This document shows, in pieces, positions 16,177-25,040 of a stretch of DNA of 60,084 bases (its first letter is position 1; each line of letters starts with the position of its first letter). Origin of the DNA: CAYOVG01 sp964407285 (GTDB lineage Bacteria; Desulfobacterota; Syntrophobacteria; Syntrophobacterales; Syntrophobacteraceae); the NCBI GenBank assembly GCA_964407285.1, contig CAYOVG010000004.1, forward strand, positions 1 to 60,084, written 5' to 3'. The notes under the pieces are model-generated. The model had not been told where the DNA came from, did not search any database, and saw only the letters and a list, made by a program, of their open reading frames with translations. Both the position numbers and the translations under genes were made by a program.

Positions 16177-17040
16177 TCATTTCACGAGCCTGTAGTGTTT
16201 CTTGCTCAGTTCCAGGCCGAACCAGGCTTCCAGCTTGAGCATCAGCCTGTGCTTCTTCTCCTTACGCGTCAACTTGTGGTCCGGATTCACCTGGAAGAGG
16301 CCGTCGGATTTCCGGAGCCAGTCCTGAATCGCCCTCGGGTGCGTTCCTTCGAATTTGCGCAGGATGAAAGGATCGATCTCGGCGAGGTCTAAGTGCCGGT
16401 GCTCCTTGGTCCAGAACTTCTGCACCTGCTGAGACTTGAGGTTCATCTGGTCTTCCGTTCTCGCCCAGCCGTAGTGAAATATTTTCGCCCCGGTGTGAGC
16501 GGCGACGGGATAGCGTCCCGACTTGTTCCTGTTCAGCACCACCCAGTAGAGTCCCCCCGGCGCGATAGCGCGAATCGTGTTCCGAATGATCCTCGGAGCG
16601 GTGCGGTACCAGCCCGGCGACCACACGTACGTGCTTCCGTTGCCGTAGAAATGGATGTAGTCGAAGATAAGGGCTTCCACCGCGCCATTGTCCAGGTGCT
16701 TGCGCATGGCGTTCTCGATCGCGGGGAGGTCGTCCTCATGCACCACTTCGTCGCCTTCCAGGTAAAACGCCCAGTGGCCGGTGCAGTTGAACTGGGCGAT
16801 CATCTTCTGCTGCCCGTACATGAACCCCTTTGTGGTCATGTTGTCGTTCCATCGCGTCTCGACGATGCGTATCTTGGGGCTGTCGATGGCCCTGACCCGG
16901 TCGAGCGTGTCGTCCTCGCTCTCCCCCACATTCACGACGAATTCATCACAGATCGGAAGAACCGACCGGATCGACTCCTCGAAGGGATACCCCAGCAACA
17001 CCCCGTTTCTCAAGAACGTAAAGCCGCTCACTCTCATCAT
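16177..17040 (-). CDS. Family 2-type glycosyltransferase
   Basis: A 287-residue protein from MMRVSGFTFLRN; a start 12 bases further upstream is also possible. The N-terminus (VSGFTFLRNGVLLGYPFEESIRSVLPICDEFVVNVG) and FYLEGDEVVHEDD (a DxD-like ExD site) are typical of a group of GT2 proteins often found in LPS clusters. It lies 31 bases downstream of another glycosyltransferase gene and belongs to the LPS unit that extends to 22245. Sugar and acceptor are unknown. Confidence 0.85.
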   Translation of the reverse strand: MMRVSGFTFLRNGVLLGYPFEESIRSVLPICDEFVVNVGESEDDTLDRVRAIDSPKIRIVETRWNDNMTTKGFMYGQQKMIAQFNCTGHWAFYLEGDEVVHEDDLPAIENAMRKHLDNGAVEALIFDYIHFYGNGSTYVWSPGWYRTAPRIIRNTIRAIAPGGLYWVVLNRNKSGRYPVAAHTGAKIFHYGWARTEDQMNLKSQQVQKFWTKEHRHLDLAEIDPFILRKFEGTHPRAIQDWLRKSDGLFQVNPDHKLTRKEKKHRLMLKLEAWFGLELSKKHYRLVK

Positions 17041-17071
17041 ATCCGCATCCACTCCGGGTACTCCGCCTTAC

Positions 17072-17872
17072 TTAATCCGGACCTCCGCCCAGGTACTTGT
17101 CGATCCCATTCCGGCACCACGTAGACCGGTCTTCCGCCGTATCTCTCAACAGGCCGTCGTTTCGATCCAGGCCGGCCCTCGACCTGGGTGCGTGGTGCAG
17201 GTGGTGCGCGATGGCCTTGAATCTTATATTGCGCCTGACCAAACCCCTGTTCATGAGCCTCTGCACGAACTCGCCGTCCTCTCTGCCCCACCCCACGAAA
17301 TCCTCGTTGAAACCGTTCACGGCAATCGCATCCGCCTTCCAGAAGGCGAGGTTGCAGCTCTTCGTTCCTTTCAGCGTATTCGCGCGGCGGGAGAAGAGCC
17401 CCGAAAGGAAAGCGGAACGGACCGCGTTCTTCCTGTTGGAAAGTCCGGAATCAAAGGGAGAAAAGGAGAGCTTCTTCTCTCTCAGGACTTTCGCCGTACA
17501 GGCTTCCGATAGAAGGACCCGCGGCCCCTGGACGAAAACGCCCGGCTGCGCGAATCCCTTGTGGTCTTCCACGAAATTCCTGTGCACGATGATGTCTCCG
17601 TCAATCGAAACGATGTACTCCCCCGACGCGCGAGCCATGGCCTTGTTTCGAATCATCGCCGCCCGGAATCCCCTGTCTTCCTGCCACACATGGTGGAGCG
17701 GCGCGGGGAAGCGCTCCGCCGCCTGCCGCACCATATCGCCGACATCCCGAGTCGACCCGTCGTCCGCGACTATCACTTCGAACGGCAGTTCGCTTTGTAT
17801 CCGCACGCTCTCCAGAACAAGCTCGAGCGCGGGCTTCCAGTTGTACGTCGTTATGATGAGGGAGACCTTCAT
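17072..17872 (-). CDS. Family 2 glycosyltransferase with galactosyltransferase-type C-terminus
   Basis: The 266-residue protein has GT2 features: SLIITTYNWKPALELVLESV, VADDGST, the metal-binding SIDGDII (DxD) and the later NGFNEDFVGWGREDGEFVQRL. This last segment is characteristic of chondroitin polymerase or galactosyltransferase-like C-terminal modules. It starts inside the end of the upstream ligase fusion (ATGA overlap at 17869-17872), so it is translated with it. Likely role is adding a sugar to the LPS outer core or O-chain. Confidence 0.88.
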   Translation of the reverse strand: MKVSLIITTYNWKPALELVLESVRIQSELPFEVIVADDGSTRDVGDMVRQAAERFPAPLHHVWQEDRGFRAAMIRNKAMARASGEYIVSIDGDIIVHRNFVEDHKGFAQPGVFVQGPRVLLSEACTAKVLREKKLSFSPFDSGLSNRKNAVRSAFLSGLFSRRANTLKGTKSCNLAFWKADAIAVNGFNEDFVGWGREDGEFVQRLMNRGLVRRNIRFKAIAHHLHHAPRSRAGLDRNDGLLRDTAEDRSTWCRNGIDKYLGGGPD

Positions 17873-19920
17873 TTCATGTTCTCTTCGTAGAGCATGGCGT
17901 ATTTATAGAAGACCCCGTTGGCGTTGGAGATCGAAATCAAAAGCCCCTCGTACCCGTAAAGGAAACCGCGCTGAAGAAAATAGTTTCTGAGGAAGGCGAA
18001 GAGCGCATGGGAGAGCGCCCTGCCGGGAGAGCTTTTCTTCCGGCCCCTGTTTTCCTTAGCATAGAGCACGGCGTATCGCTGCATCTTGTCGATGAGGTCC
18101 GATGGACTGTGGAATGAGAAATGGCGGATCGTCCCCGCCATGTGAACGGTTCGAAGCCTCTCGCCGTTTACCCCGACGAGGCTTTCATGGACGAGATTGT
18201 CGTTGAAGCGGGCCGTCTTCCTGTTGTAGAGGCGCATGACCCTGTCCGGGTGCCAGCCGCAGCACTTGATGAGTCTCCCGTTGTAGTGGTTTTCCCTTGC
18301 GAAGGAATACAAGGCACGGGCATCCAGCCGGGAGGCTTCGATCCGCGCCGGGAGGTCGTCCGAGACGATCTCATCGCTGTCGATGTTGAGTATCCAGTCG
18401 TTGGATGCGTAATCGGCCGCCATGTTCTTGAGCGGGCCGAATCCGGTGAAGCCGCTCTCGAATACCCTGACATTCGGGAAACCGGACGCAATGGAGAGAG
18501 TGTCATCCGTTGAACCGGTGTCGAGCACGATCACTTCATCCAGTACCTGGAGTTTCTCCAGGCACCTGCCGATGAAGGCCCCGCTGTTCCTGGTAAGGAC
18601 CGTCGCGCTGATCCCCTGGGAGACTTCCCGGAATACCGCTCCATCCCCCCGGTTTGCGTCTTCGACGCCCAGGCCCGTACCTGGAGTCCGGGTTCCCTCC
18701 CTCTCGCCGGATACGCCCGCATCCGCGGCGCCGTCCTCTTCGTACCGTTTGTACAGCACGCCGCTGAAGAAACAAAAGAGCAGAGAGATGGAATGCCCGA
18801 GGAGGTACGAATCGCCGAGCATGACGATCAACATGAGAACCGTCAGCCCCAGACCGTGACAGGTGAGCCTGTTCCTCGTGATCAGCGAGCGCCTGATTTG
18901 AAGATAGAACATGGAGAAAAAGACGATCAGGCCGGCCACTCCGAACTGGCAGAGCACGAAGACGTAGTTGTTATGAGGGTTGACGGTCGCGGGCAATTGA
19001 GGGGATTTAGCGTCGTTGATCTTCCTGTATTCCATCCGGAAGTCCCCCGTCCCCACGCCCATCAGGGGGTGGCGTTTAACGATCTCCATGGAATTGATCA
19101 GAAAATTCATCCGGACACCGACCGAACTGAACGGGTCCTGCCTGAAGACCAGCGCGTTCTGGAATGCCGCATTCACCCTGTCCCTGAAGAGGGTGCTGTA
19201 GTTGTAGAAGGCGCCGGTCACGAGCGCGACGACGAGGAGGATGGCGGCCGCTCTGTGTATCCGCCTGCCGGAATACTGAAACGCCAGCAGTACGCACAGG
19301 CCCAGCAAACCGGCATAACCCGCTCTTCCGCCGGTGATGAAATTATTGCACACCATGGCCGCAACCAGCACCAGGAAAAGCGCTTTCAACCGGCCGGAAA
19401 TCTGGTGGAACAAAATGAAGTACAATAGACTGTAGATGCAGAAAGCGAGGACGATGTTGTAGGATATGAAAAGACGAAAGGGTCTCGGATCGTAGTCCGG
19501 AACGGACTCCAGGTGGATGATTCCGAACCGGCAAAGATAGGAAACGATCACGGCGATGGTGGTTGCGGCAAAGAGCGAATAGAAATAATATTTCGTGTCC
19601 TCTTTCCTGGCGAGGGTCAGCGCAACGGCCATGAAAAGGAGTTTCCACTCCTTGCCCGCCATGGTGAAACCCCACTTGAGATCTTCGGTCCAGAGAAGTC
19701 CCAGGATATGCAAGCCGAAGAAGGCCAGAAACGCGAGGGCGATTTCATTGGACCTGATCTGCCGGACCTTTTCGGCAAAATTCCCCTCCAGCACCCACAG
19801 TCCGGCGATTGCTCCCGCGACGATGCTGCCGGCGCGTATCGAGAGAGGAATGGTGAATGGCAGCAAAATCATCAGGTACCTGTTGATCTTTCCTGCAATG
19901 ATCGCCGGTTGTCTTTTCAT
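17869..19920 (-). CDS. O-antigen ligase (WaaL/Wzy-like) fused to WaaE/KdtX-like glycosyltransferase
   Basis: The 683-residue protein has two parts. Residues 1-400 are a polytopic membrane protein of the O-antigen ligase family, with about 11 helices, the periplasmic loop with VGTGDFRMEYR and the conserved TVNPHNNYVFVLCQFG segment. Residues 401-435 are a hydrophilic linker. Residues 436-683 are a GT2 domain (SATVLTRNSG, VIVLDTGSTDDTL, NIDSDEIVSDDL, WHPDRVMRLYNRK, LVHESL), the pattern of WaaE/KdtX LPS-core transferases. The ligase attaches O-polymer to the core on the outer side, whereas WaaE-like transferases act on the cytoplasmic face. Joining them in one chain is unusual. No frameshift is seen across the junction. 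Confidence 0.9.
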   Translation of the reverse strand: MKRQPAIIAGKINRYLMILLPFTIPLSIRAGSIVAGAIAGLWVLEGNFAEKVRQIRSNEIALAFLAFFGLHILGLLWTEDLKWGFTMAGKEWKLLFMAVALTLARKEDTKYYFYSLFAATTIAVIVSYLCRFGIIHLESVPDYDPRPFRLFISYNIVLAFCIYSLLYFILFHQISGRLKALFLVLVAAMVCNNFITGGRAGYAGLLGLCVLLAFQYSGRRIHRAAAILLVVALVTGAFYNYSTLFRDRVNAAFQNALVFRQDPFSSVGVRMNFLINSMEIVKRHPLMGVGTGDFRMEYRKINDAKSPQLPATVNPHNNYVFVLCQFGVAGLIVFFSMFYLQIRRSLITRNRLTCHGLGLTVLMLIVMLGDSYLLGHSISLLFCFFSGVLYKRYEEDGAADAGVSGEREGTRTPGTGLGVEDANRGDGAVFREVSQGISATVLTRNSGAFIGRCLEKLQVLDEVIVLDTGSTDDTLSIASGFPNVRVFESGFTGFGPLKNMAADYASNDWILNIDSDEIVSDDLPARIEASRLDARALYSFARENHYNGRLIKCCGWHPDRVMRLYNRKTARFNDNLVHESLVGVNGERLRTVHMAGTIRHFSFHSPSDLIDKMQRYAVLYAKENRGRKKSSPGRALSHALFAFLRNYFLQRGFLYGYEGLLISISNANGVFYKYAMLYEENMK

Positions 19921-20102
19921 GTATTACCTTTTTCATCGGATCGGCAGTAGGAACGCTTCGAAGCAATAGTCTCTTCAACGCTGCCGGGTCGTCACACGCT
20001 TTGTGCCTTGGATAGCCGAATCGCTTTACATGTTTCCACAAAACGTCGGCGCATTCAATAAAGAAAAGATCCGGCACGTACAGACGGCACGGCGGATCGT
20101 TA

Positions 20103-21125
20103 TCAAGGCATGAAAAACTGCAAAGCTTCCTCGCATATCCTGGCGACTCGTTCGGGGGCGAGGTCCCTGAGGCACCTCATCTCCCCGCATCTCTTCATGA
20201 AGCACGGCATGCAATCCAGTTCCGACTTGACCACCACCGCGCGCGGGTTGTACGGCCCCGTCCTCACGGGGTCGGTGGGCCCGAAGACGGCTACCGTGCG
20301 GGTGCGGGTCGCCGCCGCGAGGTGCATCGGACCGGAATCGTTGCCCACGAAAAGATCGGACGCCTCCAGCAGGGCGGCAAGCTCCATGAGCGAAAGCCTG
20401 CCGCAGAGGTTGAGACAGCCCCCCTCTATCCGGCGCTCGACCGCTCGCACAGCTTCGATTTCGCCTGGACTTCCCGTCAACACCACCGCGGCCCCCAGTT
20501 TCGCCGAGAGCCCGCCGGCCAGAGCGGCGAAGTGCTCCGGCGGCCAGCATTTGCTCTCCCACTTCGCGGTCGGGCAGACGGTGACGACCGGCCCTCGAAT
20601 CACCGGCCCAAAACGGCCGGTCAGTAAAGTCCGCACGTATTCCCGATGTCCGTCGTTCAATGGAAGGGGAAAGGCGACATCCTCGGGCCGGCTCGCTCCC
20701 AGATGTTCGCAAAGACGCAGGTACCCATCGACCGCGTGAATGCCTTCCCTGGGGATGTCGTACGTCTCCGTGTAAAACAAAGGGGAGTGCTCCCGGCCGC
20801 CGGCATATCCGATTCTCCTGGGACACCCGGTCGAAAAGGCGAGAAGAGCGGAACGAAGCAGGCACTGCAGGTCGATCACGGCGTCGAAACCCTGGCCGCG
20901 CAACTCGCTCACGAGACCCGGCAACTGCCCGAACCGGTTCTTCCTCCGGTCCATCGTGATGACCCGGTCGATCAGGGGATGGTCTGTCAGCACTTCCGCA
21001 TAGTGGGAAAAGACCAGCCAGGATATTCCAATGCCGGGAAAGCGGTTCTTCAGCACCGGCAGCACGCAGGTCGCCTGGATGACGTCCCCCAGCGCGGACG
21101 GCTTCACTATCAGGATATTCTTCAT
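20103..21125 (-). CDS. Heptosyltransferase, GT9 family
   Basis: I place the start at MKNILIVKPSALGD, giving 340 residues; the longer frame would overlap the upstream gene. N-terminal IVKPSALGDVIQATCVLPVLKNRFP and the donor-site FVGNDSGPMHLAAA and AVFGPTDPVRTGPY are GT9 hallmarks of ADP-heptose:LPS heptosyltransferases. It adds heptose to the LPS inner core in the cytoplasm. It lies 22 bases after the WaaF-like gene. Confidence 0.9.
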   Translation of the reverse strand: MKNILIVKPSALGDVIQATCVLPVLKNRFPGIGISWLVFSHYAEVLTDHPLIDRVITMDRRKNRFGQLPGLVSELRGQGFDAVIDLQCLLRSALLAFSTGCPRRIGYAGGREHSPLFYTETYDIPREGIHAVDGYLRLCEHLGASRPEDVAFPLPLNDGHREYVRTLLTGRFGPVIRGPVVTVCPTAKWESKCWPPEHFAALAGGLSAKLGAAVVLTGSPGEIEAVRAVERRIEGGCLNLCGRLSLMELAALLEASDLFVGNDSGPMHLAAATRTRTVAVFGPTDPVRTGPYNPRAVVVKSELDCMPCFMKRCGEMRCLRDLAPERVARICEEALQFFMP

Positions 21126-21147
21126 GTTCTCCACTACATCCGGTTCA

Positions 21148-22245
21148 TCATTCAGCCAATTCCAGAGCGGCTTCAACGACATCGGACACGGTCACGTCCT
21201 CCATGCACCGGTGGTCGGTCGGACACCGTCGCAGCAAGCAGGGGGAGCACTCCGTTTCCTTCCGCACGATCCGGCTGTTGGGGCTCAGAGGAGAAGTGGT
21301 CGTGTGGTCCGTCGGCCCGAAGATGGCGACGACCGGAGCGCCCAAAGCAGCCGCGATGTGCATGGGGCCGGAATCGTTCGTTACCATAATGCGGCAACTC
21401 CCGAGGATGGCCATTACTTCCCGGACCGACGTGCGACCGATGAGATTCAGGGGCTGCTCTTGCATGGCTGCGCAGATATCGCGCCCGATTTCGGTTTCAC
21501 CGGGACCTCCGATGAGCGCCACCCGAGCACTCAATTTTCCGGCCAGGATGTCCCCCACGGCTGCAAACCGTTCGGGAAGCCACCTCTTGGCGGACCCGTA
21601 CGCCGCACCGGGATTGATCACCACTACGGGTCCACCCCCGGTCGTCTTCCGCGCCCATGCAAGCTCCTCCGCGGTGCATTCCAGGCGCAGGCTCCAATCG
21701 TCTCCCGAACCGTCGTGGACGGAACCGTCGCGAACGGAACCGTCGCGAACGGAACCGTCGCGGACGGAATCGCCACCGCCCGAGATGCCGAGCGCCCGGA
21801 GCATATGGGCATAGTAGGCCGTATGGTGCAGCCGTCGTTCGGCGTTCCCCGCGGGCACGCCATGCGGGAGTAGAAAACGGCGTCCGTCGGTGCGATATCC
21901 CGCCCGCATCGGGATTCGGGCGAGCAGAGCGATGACGGCGGCTTCGAAGGCATTCTGGAATAGAACGGCGAGATCGAACCCGTCCCCGCGAAGCTCGCCG
22001 CAAAAGCGGAGAAGCCCCGGGAACCCCTGATGCATGCCCTTCTTGTCATAGACCACGATTCGGTCGCAGTAGGGATGATGCCTGAAGATCTCGGCTACGG
22101 TAAAATTTGCGGCTACGGCGATTTCCGCATCGGGAAACGATGAGCGCACCACCCCCATTGCGGGAGTTGTCATTACCGCATCGCCGATCCAATTGGGGGA
22201 CCGGATGAGAATCTTTCGTATACCGTCGGGATCGAAACCGCTCAA
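21148..22245 (-). CDS. waaF: ADP-heptose:LPS heptosyltransferase II, WaaF-like
   Basis: The N-terminus is IRKILIRSPNWIGDAVMTTPAM, the WaaF form. VVINPGAAYGSAKRWLPERF, MVTNDSGPMHIAAALGAPVVAIFGPTDHTTTSP and the CSPCLLRRCP tail complete the family pattern. I chose TTG at 22245, with AGGAAAG seven bases upstream, because further upstream the frame runs into heptad repeat translated as RVAGCG. Residues near 200-225 contain an in-frame tandem peptide (SVRDG four times, last as SVHDG), a 15-bp DNA repeat not expected in this family. The protein is otherwise complete (365 residues). Confidence 0.88.
   Translation of the reverse strand: MSGFDPDGIRKILIRSPNWIGDAVMTTPAMGVVRSSFPDAEIAVAANFTVAEIFRHHPYCDRIVVYDKKGMHQGFPGLLRFCGELRGDGFDLAVLFQNAFEAAVIALLARIPMRAGYRTDGRRFLLPHGVPAGNAERRLHHTAYYAHMLRALGISGGGDSVRDGSVRDGSVRDGSVHDGSGDDWSLRLECTAEELAWARKTTGGGPVVVINPGAAYGSAKRWLPERFAAVGDILAGKLSARVALIGGPGETEIGRDICAAMQEQPLNLIGRTSVREVMAILGSCRIMVTNDSGPMHIAAALGAPVVAIFGPTDHTTTSPLSPNSRIVRKETECSPCLLRRCPTDHRCMEDVTVSDVVEAALELAE
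21713..21775 (-). repeat. 15-bp tandem repeat inside the waaF-like gene
   Basis: About four copies of a 15-base unit with core GGAACCGTCGCGAAC on the plus strand encode the repeated pentapeptide SVRDG in the reading frame of the gene. Because the unit is a multiple of three bases, copy-number change would not break the frame. Confidence 0.85.
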
Positions 22246-22416
22246 AGCTTTCTTTCCTGGGACTTCATAATTCCGGATCGAGCATCCGCTTGCGGCCGCC
22301 ACCCGGGGCCCGGCAGCGAGACAGGAGGGGCGTATTTCAGATGTCGAACCGGGCGCTTTTTCCAGCCGCCACCTGAGATCTTGCTTGACACGAGATACCG
22401 GCCCGTGCGATTTTCC

Positions 22417-22445
22417 GCAACCCGCAACCCGCAACCCGCAACCCG
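22417..22445. repeat. GCAACCC heptad repeat (four copies)
   Basis: Perfect heptads in the gap between the binding-protein gene and waaF. The minus strand has four GGG tracts with TTGC loops, a canonical G-quadruplex pattern. It lies just after the stop codon side of the upstream gene (22447). Confidence 0.9.
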
Positions 22446-22446
22446 C

Positions 22447-23616
22447 TCACTGCAACAGAACGAATTTCCCCTTCTCCACTTTCACCATGACGAGGGAGTC
22501 GGTCCCAAGCCCGTGGTGATCCTCGGCACTGAATGAGTAAACCCCGCTTACCCCGACGAAGCCCCTGGTATGTTCGATGCTGTTCCTGAGCGCCTCCGGG
22601 TCGGTTCCCACCTGCCTGATGCTGTTGATCAACAGGTAGACGGCATCCCAGGCGTACCCGGAATGGACGTTCAGGGGATACTCGCGGCTGAAACCGTAAA
22701 TATCGGCATAAAGGTGGACAAAATCCCGGATACCCGCTTTCTGGGGGTCGGTCTCGGGAATCTGTTCCGCCACCATGAGCTTCGTGGAGGGCAGGATGGT
22801 CCCTTCGGCGGCCTCTCCAGCCAGGCCGATGTACCTCGAGTCGGCCTGCCCATGACTTTGTATGAGCGGGAATGCGACGCCGAGGGCCCGGACGTTCCGG
22901 GCGACTCTTGCGCCGGACGGTCCGACGGTCCAACACACGAGCGCGTCGGGTTTGCCGTTGCGGATACTTGTAAGTTGCGGAGTCACATCAGTGTCGTCGA
23001 TGTCGAAGACTTCTTCGGCGACAATGTCCATTCCGTATTCGGACGCCAGTTCCTTCAGCCGGGCGGCCCCTTCCCGGCCGAAGCCGTCCGAGGCGGTCAG
23101 CAGACCGATTTTTCGTTTATTCCGGCTTACGAGGTAATCGTAGACCTTGCGGACGGCAAGGGAATTTCGCTGCGCGGTCGTGAACGTCCATCCGGCGAGG
23201 CCCGCTTTCTTTCCTGAAACACCGGATGCTCCATCCGCGATCGTTATGGTGGGCATGCGGGCGGCTTCGAGGTACGGCTTAACGGACTTGACCGTATCGG
23301 CTCTCGCGGGGCCGATAACGGCCACCACCTTTTCCTGCTCGACAAGGCGCTTCGCTTCCCGCAATGCCGCTTCCGGTTCGCCCTCGGTGTTCCCCACTAC
23401 CAGTTCCAGCGGCCGATAATCGACTCCGTTGCTCTCGTTGTTGGTCCAGTCCAGGATCATTTTGACCACGAGCCGGGAGGGAGCGCCGATGCCGGAAGCC
23501 GGACCGGACAGATCGAGAACGACGCCGATCTTAATGGGTTCGGCGGCCCGGACATTCGATGTCCCGCCCATGAAGACGAGCGCGAAAAGTGCGAGGAAAA
23601 CCAGGAAGCGAAGCAT
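22447..23616 (-). CDS. LivK-type ABC transporter substrate-binding protein
   Basis: The 389-residue protein starts at MLRFLVFLALFALVFMGG with a clear signal peptide (cleavage near NVRAAEP). EPIKIGVVLDLSGPASGIGAP, VVAVIGPARADTVKSVKPYLEAARMPTITI and the rest follow the Peripla_BP_6 family, which binds branched-chain amino acids or other small acids in the periplasm. No permease or ATPase gene is adjacent, so it is an orphan binding protein or a receptor. The ribosome binding site is weak. Confidence 0.88.
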   Translation of the reverse strand: MLRFLVFLALFALVFMGGTSNVRAAEPIKIGVVLDLSGPASGIGAPSRLVVKMILDWTNNESNGVDYRPLELVVGNTEGEPEAALREAKRLVEQEKVVAVIGPARADTVKSVKPYLEAARMPTITIADGASGVSGKKAGLAGWTFTTAQRNSLAVRKVYDYLVSRNKRKIGLLTASDGFGREGAARLKELASEYGMDIVAEEVFDIDDTDVTPQLTSIRNGKPDALVCWTVGPSGARVARNVRALGVAFPLIQSHGQADSRYIGLAGEAAEGTILPSTKLMVAEQIPETDPQKAGIRDFVHLYADIYGFSREYPLNVHSGYAWDAVYLLINSIRQVGTDPEALRNSIEHTRGFVGVSGVYSFSAEDHHGLGTDSLVMVKVEKGKFVLLQ

Positions 23617-23699
23617 ATGCGGATCTTTCAGTTCTGCGGATCTGCGGCTGCGCGAGATGCGCCGCGACTTCCCCGCCTTTCGGCCGCGGTGAACCGTAA

Positions 23700-24815
23700 T
23701 CAGAAGGAAGACCGGCCCGATTCCATCATCATTTTGGAAAAGAGGCTGATGTCGTGGTCCACATATCTGTCCTTTATCTCCAGGATCTCGTCCTGAATGG
23801 AGAAGAAGGCGTCCACCACGTCGGGATCGAAGTGGTTTCCATATCCCTCCCTGATAATGCCGAAAGACTTCTCCAGTGAGAAGGGCTCCTTGTAGGGCCG
23901 TTTCGAAGTGAGGGCATCGAAAACGTCCGCGATGGCGGTTATCCGTCCTACAAGGGGGATCTTCTTCCCCTCCAGCCCCGCGGGATAGCCGCAGCCGTCC
24001 CATTTCTCATGGTGCGTGATGGCGATGACCCTGGCAAGCTCGATGTAGCCGGAACCGGAGCCTTCGAGTATCCTCGCTCCGATGATGGTGTGCTTCTTCA
24101 TGACTTCCCATTCCGCGGGATCGAGTTTTCCGGGTTTCAGAAGGATATGGTCGGGAATTCCGATCTTGCCGATGTCGTGCATGGGAGATGCATACAGGAC
24201 CGCCTCGACGACGCGCTCGTCGAGGCCGAGTTTTCTTGCGATGGCCGCCGAGTAGTGGCTCATCCGCTGGATATGCGCTCCCGTGTCCTCGTCCTTGAAT
24301 TCCGCTGCCCGCGAGAGCCGGTAGACCGTATCGATCGATGCGCATTTGACTTTTTCCAGGGCCTGCTTGAGCTGCCTGGTCCTCTTTTCGACTTTCGCTT
24401 CCAGCAGTCGCTGGTGCTCGATCATGAAGTCGTTGTATGCCTTGACTTTCAGGAGCGACTGGACTCTCGCCCTCAGTTCGGTTCTATCAACGGGCTTGAT
24501 CAGGAAATCGTCCGCTCCCGAATCGAGCGCTTTGACGCGGTGCTGCACCTCGCCGAGAGCCGTCACCATGGCGATGGGGATCGTTCTGGTCTCTTCCCGC
24601 TCTTTCAGCCGCCTGGCCACCTCGAAGCCGTCTATCTTCGGCATCATGATGTCCAGCAAGATGGCGTCGGGAGATACCTCCTCCACTTTGCGCAAGGCCT
24701 CCTCTCCATCTCGGGCAAATTCAACGCTGTAGCCGAGAGGAACCAGCATGGCCTCCATGAGCTTCACATTCAGATGCTCATCATCGACTACCAGTATCTT
24801 AGGGGGATCGTGCAT
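23700..24815 (-). CDS. Response regulator with HD-GYP phosphodiesterase domain
   Basis: Residues 5-120 form a CheY-like receiver (ILVVDDE, phospho-Asp in ILLDIMMP, Lys in LIKPVD). A helical linker of about 40 residues leads to an HD-GYP domain (about 165-340) with the metal site MHDIGKIGIPD, the HH of ITHHEKWDGCGYPAGLEG (GYP) and the following ITAIADVFDALTSKRPYK. Such proteins hydrolyse cyclic di-GMP, or a related dinucleotide, under control of a histidine kinase. No kinase is adjacent. Confidence 0.93.
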   Translation of the reverse strand: MHDPPKILVVDDEHLNVKLMEAMLVPLGYSVEFARDGEEALRKVEEVSPDAILLDIMMPKIDGFEVARRLKEREETRTIPIAMVTALGEVQHRVKALDSGADDFLIKPVDRTELRARVQSLLKVKAYNDFMIEHQRLLEAKVEKRTRQLKQALEKVKCASIDTVYRLSRAAEFKDEDTGAHIQRMSHYSAAIARKLGLDERVVEAVLYASPMHDIGKIGIPDHILLKPGKLDPAEWEVMKKHTIIGARILEGSGSGYIELARVIAITHHEKWDGCGYPAGLEGKKIPLVGRITAIADVFDALTSKRPYKEPFSLEKSFGIIREGYGNHFDPDVVDAFFSIQDEILEIKDRYVDHDISLFSKMMMESGRSSF

Positions 24816-25040
24816 ACGTCCTTCCCCTTACGAGAAATTCGCTTTCATATGACCGCCGTTGCCGGAGGGGACGGTTGAATAGTAAAGATACGCCCACGGC
24901 CTACGAAGAGATTAACTCACAACTCGCGGTTTGCGGCCTTAGCCTATTTCCGGGGGCCAGGATTCACAACCCGTTCGAGCCCATGACGTACAATGCTCCG
25001 GATTCGCAACCCGCAATTCGCGACCCGTAACCCGCAACGC
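24816..25040. other. Intergenic stretch with heptad-family repeats
   Basis: A degenerate run of the GCAACCC family lies at 25005-25039, with scattered CACAACTCGC/ CACAACCCG copies before it. No gene seen. Confidence 0.6.

Noticed and set aside
22246..22434. Longer N-terminus of the waaF-like protein
   Set aside because: The extension begins in translated heptad repeat (RVAGCG...) and shows no similarity to the family; the TTG at 22245 with AGGAAAG fits better.
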